This document shows, piece after piece, positions 1 through 8,752 of a DNA stretch of 64,000 bases. Both the position numbers and the translations under genes were made by a program. Numbering within the stretch: the first letter of the stretch is position 1; every line of letters begins with the position of its first letter. The notes beneath the pieces were generated by a model, which did no database searches, had not been told where the DNA came from, and saw only the letters and a list, made by a program, of their open reading frames with translations. Origin of the DNA: Candidatus Marinamargulisbacteria bacterium SCGC AG-410-N11 (GTDB lineage Bacteria > Margulisbacteria > Marinamargulisbacteria > GCA-2716485 > AG-410-N11); NCBI GenBank assembly GCA_003265895.1, contig QFBS01000002.1, positions 1 to 64,000 of the forward strand, written 5' to 3'.

Positions 1-73
1 TTAAAAAATAATATATATGAATTTGGTTAGAAGGTAATTGAACCATAAACACAACTGTTAATCATGATATTTA
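1..73. other. short non-coding edge of window
   Basis: AT-rich sequence downstream of the leftward hydrolase gene. I see no convincing hairpin followed by a T run and no coding potential that can be supported. Confidence 0.4.
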
Positions 74-1246
74 TTAGGACTCTCTCATAATATATTTATC
101 GGTTACTAATTTACGAGAAAAATCATGTATTTTTGGTAAGGACAAATCATTTATTTTTCTTTCATCAAGTTTAAGTGAATTTAAAAATTTAACAAAATTA
201 AAAGATGGGTCCAAATTAGGCACATGACCTGTTTTAATTTTAGATACGTTGAGTCCTATAGATTTTGCGAAGTCATAGTGATGATCAGTAACTACAGTAT
301 CTGTTTCCCCAAAAAAAAGAAACGTATTTTTATTCTTTAAGATGTTAATCTCATCACTTGAAAAATTTAATTGGTTTCTTTGGTTAATGATATTAATAAT
401 ACAGTCTAAAGGGTGGCGATTAGTATCAACACTATAAGCTAATTGAGTGGAATTAGTAAGATGATCCGGCACATTTCCTCGGCCTGCATTATATTCAAGT
501 ATATTTTGGAATTTGTTCTTTGGGAAAACACAACGTTTTAAAATAAAATTAATACATTTATATGTTAAAATAATATCCATGAAAGAAGCCGTATAGCCAA
601 CACCAACTGGTGAAAACGCTAAAACTTTACTAATATTTAATTTTAATCGAGGTACTAACTTGATAGCATAAAAACAAGAAATTGAATGAGCAACAATTTC
701 AAATGGCTTTGAACCTGTAATCGCAGCTAAGCATATTTCTAAGTTATCAATAGTAGAAGATATAGAGGCTTCGTTAGAAGAGGAAGATCCTCCTGAATTA
801 AGCAAATCAAGAGCTATAATATTATAATGATCTAAAAGATTGTCTATATTAGAGTAATATTGAGAAAGGGAAGAGAGATTTAATCCTGCTAATAAAATCA
901 TTAATGGTTTAGTTTGTAATGAGTTTCTTGTAAAACTTAAATAGTGAAAAATAGATTTATCAAAAATACAGAAGTTAGTAGAATAAGTAACATTATTGAT
1001 TTTATTACATAGGTCTTCTTCGAATAAGTAATAACCCTTAAAATTATTGATATGATCTTGGAAAAAAGTAGGAATCCAAGGTTTTTCTGAAAATGAATTT
1101 TTAATCTTAAAAGAAAAATCTAAATTTTTATGAAATTTATTTTCTAAATTAAAGTCTTTTAGTTTGCAGAGCGGTTCATTTGGGTAAGCGGATGATTTAA
1201 ACTGTGAATTATTTTGTAACCTAAGTGAAATAGTTTTGAAGTTCAT
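74..1246 (-). CDS. alpha/beta hydrolase-fold protein
   Basis: A 390-residue protein. The C-terminal two thirds show alpha/beta hydrolase landmarks in order: an oxyanion-type strand end (LLAGLN), a nucleophile elbow VAHSIS with the candidate serine in place of GxSxG, an acid region FFGETD and a C-terminal TGHVPN with the candidate catalytic histidine. The first ~110 residues match no domain I know. It is the last gene of a leftward operon: its ATG overlaps the stop of the ThiF-like gene by 4 nt, so the two are probably translationally coupled. It could act as a thioesterase, esterase or acyltransferase releasing or transferring whatever the upstream adenylating enzymes activate. That role is inferred from context only; the substrate is unknown. 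Confidence 0.7.
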   Translation of the reverse strand: MNFKTISLRLQNNSQFKSSAYPNEPLCKLKDFNLENKFHKNLDFSFKIKNSFSEKPWIPTFFQDHINNFKGYYLFEEDLCNKINNVTYSTNFCIFDKSIFHYLSFTRNSLQTKPLMILLAGLNLSSLSQYYSNIDNLLDHYNIIALDLLNSGGSSSSNEASISSTIDNLEICLAAITGSKPFEIVAHSISCFYAIKLVPRLKLNISKVLAFSPVGVGYTASFMDIILTYKCINFILKRCVFPKNKFQNILEYNAGRGNVPDHLTNSTQLAYSVDTNRHPLDCIINIINQRNQLNFSSDEINILKNKNTFLFFGETDTVVTDHHYDFAKSIGLNVSKIKTGHVPNLDPSFNFVKFLNSLKLDERKINDLSLPKIHDFSRKLVTDKYIMRES

Positions 1247-2322
1247 AATGAAGATAATAATGCTTGTAAATCAAAAACAATCCTACCACTTTTAGTGAAT
1301 TTATGTAAAGCTATTTCACGAATAATAAATGCTGTAATTGAAGTAGCTGTACTAACTGAGCTAGAAACTTGAGGACGTCCGATAAGTGTTTTATTGATAG
1401 CCTTTAATGAATCTAAAACAATCGGACTAATATTTTTTTTATCAACAAATTTTAGAACAATTTCATTGATCTGAGAAATATTTGAAAGATCTGACTCTAA
1501 AATGATACGAATATCATCATCTGTTAAAAGCCCATGTAATATCGGTAAGTTTGGATTTAAATCAAATCGTTCAATATCAAAAATTAAGCGATCTCCAACT
1601 GAAGTAGCCATTAAAAGAGGGATTTTATGTTGTTTTGCATATTTTCTTAATTCTATCTTTATAGTAAAGTCATCTATTTCATCAATAATTAGATTAGATC
1701 CCAGTATAAACTGCTTTAAATTTGATGTTGATAACTTTTGAAAGGAATTAACGTTGCAATAAGGATTAATTTCAAATAGTTTTCTAGCAGTAAAGTCAGT
1801 TTTTTGAAGATTAATTTCATGAACTCCAGAAAAAATACGATTTAAGTTAGATGTAGAAATAATATCAAAGTCAGAAATGTTAATACTTTTACTAATACCA
1901 TTAGACATTAATGAGAAGGCTAAATTACTACCAACGGAAAGTCCAGCAATAGAAACTGTGAAGTTTTCTAAAGTAGACTGTTCTTTTTTTGAAATAATTT
2001 GTTGATTCCGATTAGTTAATAGTTGAAAGTATTTATGTTGATCAACACAATGTATAAAGTGGCCGTTCCAAGGGAAGTAAATCCAGTTTCCTTTAAGATA
2101 ACTGTAAGCATTATTCTGTATTAAAAAATTATCTAAAGATGAGTTGTATTTAGATTTATCAGTTATTTGTGGATTATAAATCTGAAATAGTTCAACTAAT
2201 TGACTTTTATAAATATCAATTTTATTTAAAATTTTATTTTCTTTTTCAAAATTCTTTAAATCAACATTGTTATATTGATTTTCTTTTAAAATAACTGGAA
2301 CAGACTTTATTTTAGAACCCAT
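1243..2322 (-). CDS. ThiF/E1-like adenylating protein (Rv1355c-type N-terminal region)
   Basis: A 359-residue protein with an E1/ThiF/MoeB Rossmann fold. The nucleotide loop is VSIAGLSVGSN, followed by the acidic ISDFD and the conserved SNLNR segment seen in ThiF proteins. Further on are NPYCNV, a LIIDEIDD strand and the ATSVGDR/DIERFDL/LHGLL stretch. The lead-in GNWIYFPWNGHFIHCV and the DRLIFDIERFDL region resemble the ThiF part of mycobacterial Rv1355c-type proteins, where ThiF is joined to a nitroreductase domain. Here the nitroreductase-like gene is separate, at 6000-7031. No zinc-binding CxxC pairs are visible. It overlaps the upstream adenylate-forming gene by 16 nt and the downstream hydrolase by 4 nt. 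The family adenylates a carboxyl terminus; the target here is unknown. Confidence 0.8.
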   Translation of the reverse strand: MGSKIKSVPVILKENQYNNVDLKNFEKENKILNKIDIYKSQLVELFQIYNPQITDKSKYNSSLDNFLIQNNAYSYLKGNWIYFPWNGHFIHCVDQHKYFQLLTNRNQQIISKKEQSTLENFTVSIAGLSVGSNLAFSLMSNGISKSINISDFDIISTSNLNRIFSGVHEINLQKTDFTARKLFEINPYCNVNSFQKLSTSNLKQFILGSNLIIDEIDDFTIKIELRKYAKQHKIPLLMATSVGDRLIFDIERFDLNPNLPILHGLLTDDDIRIILESDLSNISQINEIVLKFVDKKNISPIVLDSLKAINKTLIGRPQVSSSVSTATSITAFIIREIALHKFTKSGRIVFDLQALLSSL

Positions 2323-3872
2323 TTCTCTTTATGCATGAAATCTTCAAACGGTGATTCTCTGTACTTAATAACTTTTATATTAGGAATTACAGACTTTCCT
2401 TTTGATTTATAAAGTTCCAAATATTCGCTACTTTTTTCTTTTAATGTTTGAAATATAGAGTTACTTAAAAGATTTACTTCTGTGTCTGTAATCGAGCCAT
2501 TCTTGGAAAGTTCAATAAAAATATTTAAGTATTCATTAAAACGATCATCTTGTGTTTTTGCTAATTTAAATCGTCCAGTTATATTATGCTTTTTCATTGC
2601 TAAATTTAATAAGTTCCGAATATAAACTGGATAAATATTTATTCCATAATAAGACAATACTTTATTTGTAGGGTCACCAACATAAACAAATGGAAGTTGT
2701 AACACTGATTTGAAATCAACTTTTTCTCGTAATAGCTCAATAATATCAATATTGAATTTTTTAAGTAACAAAATCATTTCATTAAATTTTATTATGCCTC
2801 CAATATCTCCAATCTTATAACGAATCAAAGGAAATGAGGATCCGTATCCAGAAAGTAAGAGTTCACCATTAATTTCTTCAAAGTGAATTAGTTTAGGATT
2901 ATATTGTACTAATGAGGGCAAAATTTTAGTATTAGGAAATAATGCTTGTCTAATAGTAGGGTTTTTATGACAAATTTCTCTAATAAGAATCGAAAGTGGG
3001 GTCTCAAATCCCATCGTACCAAATTCAACACTGCCATAAATATTAACAAAACTATCATATTTATTTTTGATATTTAAATTAGTTTGCAAAAATGACCGAT
3101 ATTCTTCAGAGTAGTTTTCTGCCGCAGTTAAAACTTTAATATTTAAATTATTAAAATTTAAGCCAGCTGTATTTATTTCTGCTATCATATCTTTAATATG
3201 AGGAGGATATCCAATTAAGATAATTTGATCATATTGATCTTGTAAACGAGAAATTGTTGTGACGATTGTTTGTAAATTAAGCCCAGTAGGAACAACAGTT
3301 AATGGATACTTATTACTACTTGCTATATTATACAGAGCTTTAAACGTAATCATTCCACCAATCCATATGCCTAAGCCAAAACCTAAAATAGCAAGAGTTT
3401 TTTTCTTATGAACTTGAAATTGAGATGTTAAATAAATTTCTGTAGCAAACATATTTTGAATATCATGAATTTCTTCCCTTGGAAAAAAAACAGGAGATCC
3501 TGTAGTCCCAGATGTAGAAGAGAAGGTAATAATTTCATTTAATCTAGAAGCAGGAACTAAGTCATTGATTTGATTTTCAGAGACATAGGATTTAGGTATT
3601 GGAGGCAGTAACTTAAATTCATCTAAACTAGTTATCTTGGATAAATTGAAATTTTTTTCAGATAAAAAACTTTTATATGCTTTAACATTATTGATACAGT
3701 AGTTTGTGAGCTTGAAAAGGTTTTGATTTGCTAATATTTCATGATAAGATTCAGGTAATTGGTGAAGTTCTGATAAAGCTTTATTAAAATGAACAGGATA
3801 TTGAAAATAAGTATAGGTTTCTTTATTTATTATTTTTTTTGTTGAAGAAACATCAAATTGTTTTAATTGCAT
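2307..3872 (-). CDS. LuxE/phenylacetate-CoA ligase-like adenylate-forming enzyme
   Basis: About 521 residues. The ANL-superfamily P-loop TFSSTSGTTGSP lies near residue 125, followed by ILGFGLGIWIGG, LIGYPPHI, NIYGSVEFGTMG (A5-like region) and IRYKIGDIGG (the A7 YxxGD-like motif). The closest families are LuxE acyl-protein synthetase and PaaK-type CoA ligases, which activate a carboxylate as an acyl-adenylate. I chose the ATG at 3872 over a TTG at 3884; both are in frame and the Shine-Dalgarno match is weak for each. It is the first gene of a three-gene leftward operon with the ThiF-like protein and hydrolase. Substrate and acceptor cannot be read from sequence. Confidence 0.78.
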   Translation of the reverse strand: MQLKQFDVSSTKKIINKETYTYFQYPVHFNKALSELHQLPESYHEILANQNLFKLTNYCINNVKAYKSFLSEKNFNLSKITSLDEFKLLPPIPKSYVSENQINDLVPASRLNEIITFSSTSGTTGSPVFFPREEIHDIQNMFATEIYLTSQFQVHKKKTLAILGFGLGIWIGGMITFKALYNIASSNKYPLTVVPTGLNLQTIVTTISRLQDQYDQIILIGYPPHIKDMIAEINTAGLNFNNLNIKVLTAAENYSEEYRSFLQTNLNIKNKYDSFVNIYGSVEFGTMGFETPLSILIREICHKNPTIRQALFPNTKILPSLVQYNPKLIHFEEINGELLLSGYGSSFPLIRYKIGDIGGIIKFNEMILLLKKFNIDIIELLREKVDFKSVLQLPFVYVGDPTNKVLSYYGINIYPVYIRNLLNLAMKKHNITGRFKLAKTQDDRFNEYLNIFIELSKNGSITDTEVNLLSNSIFQTLKEKSSEYLELYKSKGKSVIPNIKVIKYRESPFEDFMHKEKWVLK

Positions 3873-4010
3873 ATTAGTTTCCAAATCTATTTAATTTTTA
3901 TATTGAATATATTACAAAATATGCTATATAATTTAATTAACATGAATTATTTAAACATTCAATATTTCTCATGTCAAGTAATTTGTAGGTTTTTACAAGT
4001 ATAATATTGT
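3873..4010. promoter_or_regulatory. divergent promoter region of the cluster
   Basis: This is the only gap inside the 74-7031 cluster and must drive both transcription units. On the forward strand a perfect TATAAT sits at 4000-4005, only 5 nt before the ATG at 4011, so initiation at the usual distance would give an essentially leaderless phosphatase mRNA. On the reverse strand several TATA-rich candidates exist and none is decisive. Confidence 0.5.
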
Positions 4011-5372
4011 ATGGAAACAAATCTTTTATTTTTACTTGTAGGTCTGTTTACGTTTAACACCATCTTTTCAATTATTTTATGGTATTTTGAAAAATCTCGA
4101 CTATTTAAATTATTAACGTTTTCTTGGGCTGTTTCACTGATTCCATTTGTTGCCCAAGGGTTATTTAATTCAAATCATTTAGAGATTTCTTTGTCTTATT
4201 CTTCGTTAATTATTCCTATGATGTTTTTTGCATATTTAATGGCTGATATTACAGAAGTCAAATTTAAAATAAAACCATTTATTATTTTATATTGTGGGTC
4301 TGTTATATTATCAATATGGTTTAATATTTTAAATTTTCCTTTTTGGGCTATTTCTGTGCCTGTATGTATAACAATCTCATTACCATGTTTATGGGTAACT
4401 GGTTCAATAATTAGTAAGAGAAAAAAATTAATCTCTCCACTAGAGTTAATGCTTTGTTTTACTTGTATTATTTTATTTTTTCATAATATGGATTTTCCTT
4501 TTATTAGGCTTATTGATGAACTAGCCCCTTTTGGGTTTACAGTAGCTATTTTAATTGTATTTTCTCAATCAATTTTATTACCTACTTTAATTTTAGAGAA
4601 AACATCTAAAGAAAAGGCACGGATAGAAACTACAATTCAGACTGGGCATAATATTCAGAGTGAAATTATACCTGATAAAATTCAAGTTCCAGGTTTAGAT
4701 ATAGCATCTTTTATGAAGCCTTCAGATGAGATAGGTGGAGACTATTATGACTCAATGGAAATAGATGGGCGTTATTGGGTGTTTATTGGCGATGTAACCG
4801 GACATGGGATAGGTAGTGGTTTAGTCATGTTTATGATTCAAAGTATTATTTCAACAATTTTAAAAACACATAAATATATATCACCTGGAAAGTTAAATTT
4901 TATTGCAAACCAAATTTTATATGATAATTTAAAAAGGCTAAAGGAGAAAACTCCAATGACAATAGTTTCAATGTGTTTTGAAGGCCAATACAAAGCCACT
5001 TTTAGTGGTTGTCATGATAATATATTTATTTATAGAGCGGATGAAAAATGTGTAGAAATAATTCACCCTACTCATTTTATGGTAGGACTGGGTTTTACAA
5101 ATCAATATGAAGGTGAAACCTATGAGGAAGAGAAAGTCGAATTTAAAAAAGATGATATCCTATTTTTAGGAACTGATGGGGTAAGCGAAGCGCCTGAACA
5201 GGGGAGTTATAATAAGGGGTTTTTTGGAGAAGATAGGATTATACAGTTTCTAAAAAATAATAGTGAATTATCTGCAAATAAATTAAAACAAAAATTAATT
5301 AGTGAATTAGATAAGTTTACAGATAAAAATTACTATGATGATATAACATTTATTTTTGCAAAGGTTTCGTGA
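4011..5372 (+). CDS. membrane-anchored SpoIIE/RsbU-type PP2C phosphatase
   Basis: A 453-residue protein. Residues 1-190 hold about six hydrophobic helices with no large loop, so the sensor is probably membrane-embedded. A short linker leads to a PPM/SpoIIE serine phosphatase domain (about 205-453) with metal-binding motifs GGDYYD and FIGDVTGHG, and later FLGTDGVSEAPEQG and YYDDITFIF. This family dephosphorylates STAS anti-anti-sigma proteins in partner-switching pathways. The next gene, overlapping by 4 nt, encodes a GHKL ATPase, the usual opposing kinase. No STAS gene is present in the window. Position between the adenylating operon and the nitroreductase suggests it controls the cluster or responds to its product; this is inference. 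Confidence 0.88.
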   Translation: METNLLFLLVGLFTFNTIFSIILWYFEKSRLFKLLTFSWAVSLIPFVAQGLFNSNHLEISLSYSSLIIPMMFFAYLMADITEVKFKIKPFIILYCGSVILSIWFNILNFPFWAISVPVCITISLPCLWVTGSIISKRKKLISPLELMLCFTCIILFFHNMDFPFIRLIDELAPFGFTVAILIVFSQSILLPTLILEKTSKEKARIETTIQTGHNIQSEIIPDKIQVPGLDIASFMKPSDEIGGDYYDSMEIDGRYWVFIGDVTGHGIGSGLVMFMIQSIISTILKTHKYISPGKLNFIANQILYDNLKRLKEKTPMTIVSMCFEGQYKATFSGCHDNIFIYRADEKCVEIIHPTHFMVGLGFTNQYEGETYEEEKVEFKKDDILFLGTDGVSEAPEQGSYNKGFFGEDRIIQFLKNNSELSANKLKQKLISELDKFTDKNYYDDITFIFAKVS

Positions 5373-5965
5373 AAATGAGAAGTGTAAAGGAAAATTATAA
5401 AAAAATTAATAGTTTCTTTGAATTTAAATTTCAAAAGAGAAACTTTTTATTAAATGAGTTCTCTACTCACAATATTAATGAAGTTGCAAAGGGAAGTGTT
5501 CACATTATTGTTGAAGATAGAGATTGTGACGATTTATGGGAAGTAAATGAGTCAATTTTTAAAATTATAGAATGTGCTAGCAAGGAAAAAAGACCCGTTT
5601 TGTTTAAAACATTTTCAAATATATTTTGCGAGTTGGCAGATAATGCTATTAAATTTAACAATAATAAAAAAGGCTATGCAAAATTAAGTATAAAATTATA
5701 TTCAAAATATATTTTATTTGAAATGAAAAATGAAGTTAATAATGAGATGCAAACTAATTTAGAACGTTTTATTTGTAATTATAAACAGAATGATTTAAAT
5801 AAGAACTTTTTAGATACTATTCAAAGTAACTATGAAAATAGGAAAGAGGCTTCTGGAATAGGTTTAATTAGTTTAAAACTAAATTATAATTTATTATTTA
5901 GAATTGAGTTAATTAAAAATAAGGATAAAGTATTTATAAGTGTAGAAGCAAAATATAATTTATAA
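5369..5965 (+). CDS. GHKL ATPase-domain protein, possible anti-sigma kinase
   Basis: A 198-residue protein. The second half has a GHKL ATPase layout: an N-box FCELADNAIKFN with the Mg-coordinating asparagine, a beta segment KYILFEMKNEV and a G-box-like ASGIGLISLK. The first ~80 residues are not recognised and no histidine phosphoacceptor helix is visible, so it is more like an RsbW/SpoIIAB serine kinase than a sensor histidine kinase. It overlaps the SpoIIE-type phosphatase gene by 4 nt, which fits a phosphatase/kinase switch acting on a STAS protein encoded elsewhere. The target is unknown. Confidence 0.65.
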   Translation: MKMRSVKENYKKINSFFEFKFQKRNFLLNEFSTHNINEVAKGSVHIIVEDRDCDDLWEVNESIFKIIECASKEKRPVLFKTFSNIFCELADNAIKFNNNKKGYAKLSIKLYSKYILFEMKNEVNNEMQTNLERFICNYKQNDLNKNFLDTIQSNYENRKEASGIGLISLKLNYNLLFRIELIKNKDKVFISVEAKYNL

Positions 5966-5999
5966 TTTTAAGTAATCATTAAAAAAGGGGATTTTATTT

Positions 6000-7031
6000 T
6001 TGAAAACTTTAGATAATGCAACCAAAATAAGATTAATTAATATATCTGATTTTAAACAAAAACAAACAATAAAAGAAAAAATAGAATTTTTATTAAATTT
6101 TGCAATTTTAGCGCCTTCAACTCATAACTCTCAGCCATGGAGTTTTATTATAAAAGATAATACTCTTAAAATAGTTTACGATAATAGTATTAATATAAAG
6201 ATTGCAGATCCAGATAATAGATATAAGGTTATGAGTTTAGGCTGTTGTTTTGTTAACGTAATTATTGCGGCTGCCTATTATAATTTTTTAGAATCTTATT
6301 CTTATAATGAGCAAAATGACAAAATTGAATTAGTTATTGTTTTTGGAAAAGTAACTAATATTCCAGCATTTTATTCTAATGAATTATTTTTTCAAATTCT
6401 TAAGCGAAAAAATAGTAGAGGTGTTTTTAAAAGTGAAAAGTTTAATAGATTTCAATTAAATAATATTAAGAGTGTAAACATATTCAAAAATATAAAGATT
6501 GATATTATTGATGATAATAAAAAAATTAATAGTATTGCAAGTTTAACTAAAAAAGTATTAAAAGAATTATATTCTGAAAAAGAATTTCGTTTAGAGTGGG
6601 CAAAGTGGATTAAAACGCCATTTTCAAAAAATATGAAAGGGATCTCTTCTTTAGAGTTAAAGCCTTCCGTCGTATTATCTCCAATTATTCCAATTGTAAT
6701 GCGATATTTTAATGTGTCGAAAAAGGCCTCAAACTTAGTTGGAACGATGATCAAGTCATCGGCAATAGCTATTGTATTAAGTAGCAACGATCTCAATAAA
6801 TTAAGTTTTATTGAGGGTGGAATGTTAGCTGAACTATTAATGCTAAAAATTCAGTCTATGGGGTTTCAAACGTCTATAGCCGTAGCTGCCTTATCAAATC
6901 CAGAGTCAAAGGCCAAGTTAATGAACGAGTTAGGTATTAATGAGGAACCTATATTTATTTTCTTTGCTGGTAAAATGGAAGAGTCAAAATATTTGTCAAC
7001 TAGAGTAGAGTATAATCATATTCTAAATTAA
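6000..7031 (+). CDS. Acg/Rv3131-like nitroreductase-family flavoprotein
   Basis: A 343-residue protein with TTG start, preceded by a good ribosome site (AAAGGGGA). The N-terminal FAILAPSTHNSQPWSF is the FMN-binding signature of nitroreductase-like Acg proteins, and the C-terminal ML..KIQSMGFQTSIAVAALSNPESK matches the second flavin-fold half. The length fits the duplicated Acg type rather than the ~200-residue classical nitroreductases. Many members of this family have lost ordinary nitroreductase activity, so the reaction is uncertain. It follows the phosphatase/ATPase pair by 34 nt. In Rv1355c-type proteins a ThiF domain is joined to a nitroreductase domain, which supports a functional link with the ThiF-like gene at 1243-2322. 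Its stop codon overlaps that of the convergent parB by 4 nt. Confidence 0.8.
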   Translation: MKTLDNATKIRLINISDFKQKQTIKEKIEFLLNFAILAPSTHNSQPWSFIIKDNTLKIVYDNSINIKIADPDNRYKVMSLGCCFVNVIIAAAYYNFLESYSYNEQNDKIELVIVFGKVTNIPAFYSNELFFQILKRKNSRGVFKSEKFNRFQLNNIKSVNIFKNIKIDIIDDNKKINSIASLTKKVLKELYSEKEFRLEWAKWIKTPFSKNMKGISSLELKPSVVLSPIIPIVMRYFNVSKKASNLVGTMIKSSAIAIVLSSNDLNKLSFIEGGMLAELLMLKIQSMGFQTSIAVAALSNPESKAKLMNELGINEEPIFIFFAGKMEESKYLSTRVEYNHILN

Positions 7032-7846
7032 ATATTTAGCAATTTTTCGGCTTCTTGAATAAATTCTCTAGCATATCGTATTTTATCTGCAATGTTTTTT
7101 TTAGAGTCTTTTTTTAAGCCTTGTTTTTTAATTTTTAATTGTTCTAATATAAGCTGTTCTTTTCGATTTTTAATTAAAGTTTGTTTAGGAGGTTTAACAG
7201 TTTTTTTATCACGATTTGCAAGGTATTTTAAAATTTCATTTTTTGTGGATCTATGAAGTAAGTGGTATGCTTTTTCAGATTCTGTCATTTTACTAATTCT
7301 ACTATATTGTTTAATACTATCTATATTTCTTCCAACAGATTTAGCAATTTCTTTTAATGTTAAATTTGAATGGTTCTTTAAGTCTGATAATGCATCTGCT
7401 AATTCAACAGGATTTATATCTGTTCTATGCATATTTTCGGCTAATTGAAGTAATTTAATATCCGTAGGGTTATCAGTGTAATTTTTTACAATACAAGGTA
7501 TTGTTTTACGCTTAAGATGTTTAAAGGCTTGATACCTATTTTCACCAATTAAAAGAAAGTAAGTAGAGTTACTATCAGGTTTTTTCATAATAATGATTGG
7601 ATGAATAAGACCTTTGGTAGCAATATCTTCAGAAAGTGCAACTATTTTAGTGTAATCAAGAGATTTTCTAACTTGTGTTCGGATCTCAATATCAGTTAAT
7701 TTTATATCTAAGATAATTTTATCACCAAAGTTATTAATCCGACTATTAATAATATCTTGAGTAGATTTTACATAAGTTTGTTTTTGAAACAAGCTATGAT
7801 TAGATAATGAAAAGTTACTAGATATTTTATTTGTTTCTTTATCCAT
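7028..7846 (-). CDS. parB: ParB-family partition protein (copy 1)
   Basis: A 272-residue ParB/KorB-type protein: N-terminal CTPase domain with GLIHPIIIM, the LLIGENRYQAF box (variant of GERRxRA) and the QLAENMHRTDINPVELADAL box. A helix-turn-helix follows ([25 protein letters not shown]), then a lysine-rich C-terminal part likely to dimerise. It overlaps the upstream parA by 1 nt. It is clearly paralogous to the ParB at 23398-24204. No canonical parS palindrome was found by eye. The asparagine in the GERR box is unusual compared with chromosomal Spo0J proteins. Confidence 0.88.
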   Translation of the reverse strand: MDKETNKISSNFSLSNHSLFQKQTYVKSTQDIINSRINNFGDKIILDIKLTDIEIRTQVRKSLDYTKIVALSEDIATKGLIHPIIIMKKPDSNSTYFLLIGENRYQAFKHLKRKTIPCIVKNYTDNPTDIKLLQLAENMHRTDINPVELADALSDLKNHSNLTLKEIAKSVGRNIDSIKQYSRISKMTESEKAYHLLHRSTKNEILKYLANRDKKTVKPPKQTLIKNRKEQLILEQLKIKKQGLKKDSKKNIADKIRYAREFIQEAEKLLNI

Positions 7847-8661
7847 TAATTTAATCTGTTTATTAATGAATGGGAAAGGTTTAAATAATCTTGAGCAGCT
7901 GTACAGTTTATATCATAATCAATGATACTTTGATCCATTGCATTAGCATGATCAATTCCTACATTATTCCGAATATATTCTTGAAATAATAGAGATCCAT
8001 AATATTCGTTACAAAGAGAAAAGCTCTCTTGAAACATACTTTCTCTATTATTAACTTGGGTAAAAAAGAACCCTAATAACGTACTATCAATATCAAAGAC
8101 AGATTGCAAGTTATTAACAGTTTCTAATAGAAGCTCAAGACCTGTTAAAGAAAATACATCCGCTTTTAAAGGCACAATAAGATTATCTGCAGCAACAATT
8201 GAATTTATTGTTAATAGACCTAATGACGGTTGACAATCAATAATAATATACTCATATTTTGAAAGTGTATCTTCATTATCTTTAAAAATTCTTTTTAAAA
8301 CAGTTTCTCTACCATGAATATTTACCAAGTCTAAATCGGCAGAGCTAAGAAGTACATTAGAAGGACAGATATCTAAGTTTTCTATATAAGTTGATTGTGT
8401 AAGTTTAGTAATGTTAACATCTGACTTAGCAGACTTAGTATTAGAGTAGTTCATTAATAAATTATATATAGAAATATCATTATCGGTTGTTGTCGAAAAA
8501 ATTTGAGTAGCATTTGCTTGAGGGTCCATATCTACTAAAAGAACTCTTTTTGTAGAGTTTTGATTTTGTAATGTTTTAGCAATTGACGCAGAAATATTGA
8601 TAGCTGAAGTTGTTTTCCCAACCCCACCTTTTTGATTAACTAGTGCAATAATAGAAGGCAT
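7846..8661 (-). CDS. parA: ParA/Soj-type partition ATPase (copy 1)
   Basis: A 271-residue ParA with deviant Walker [17 protein letters not shown] including the signature lysine, DMDPQANATQ (A') and YIIIDCQPSLGLLTINS (Walker B). The family binds DNA non-specifically and moves ParB-parS complexes. A clear Shine-Dalgarno (CGGAG, 8 nt spacer) precedes the ATG. It shares a bicistron with parB. It lacks an N-terminal DNA-binding extension, as chromosomal Soj does. A second ParA lies at 22566-23453. One pair may serve the chromosome and the other an integrated element. Confidence 0.92.
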   Translation of the reverse strand: MPSIIALVNQKGGVGKTTSAINISASIAKTLQNQNSTKRVLLVDMDPQANATQIFSTTTDNDISIYNLLMNYSNTKSAKSDVNITKLTQSTYIENLDICPSNVLLSSADLDLVNIHGRETVLKRIFKDNEDTLSKYEYIIIDCQPSLGLLTINSIVAADNLIVPLKADVFSLTGLELLLETVNNLQSVFDIDSTLLGFFFTQVNNRESMFQESFSLCNEYYGSLLFQEYIRNNVGIDHANAMDQSIIDYDINCTAAQDYLNLSHSLINRLN

Positions 8662-8752
8662 GAAATTTACTCCGTTTAATTTTAAATTAAGTTAAAATTA
8701 TAATACAGCATTGATGATAATTAAACAAATAACATTTTGGATAATAAACTCA

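Noticed and set aside
1502-1741. 79-codon rightward frame inside the ThiF-like gene
   Set aside because: Lies fully antisense to a well supported gene and has no ribosome site or family resemblance; AT-rich genes on the other strand often give such frames.
8662-8752. parS site next to parA copy 1
   Set aside because: Only imperfect AT palindromes are present; nothing like the 16-bp Spo0J parS consensus.
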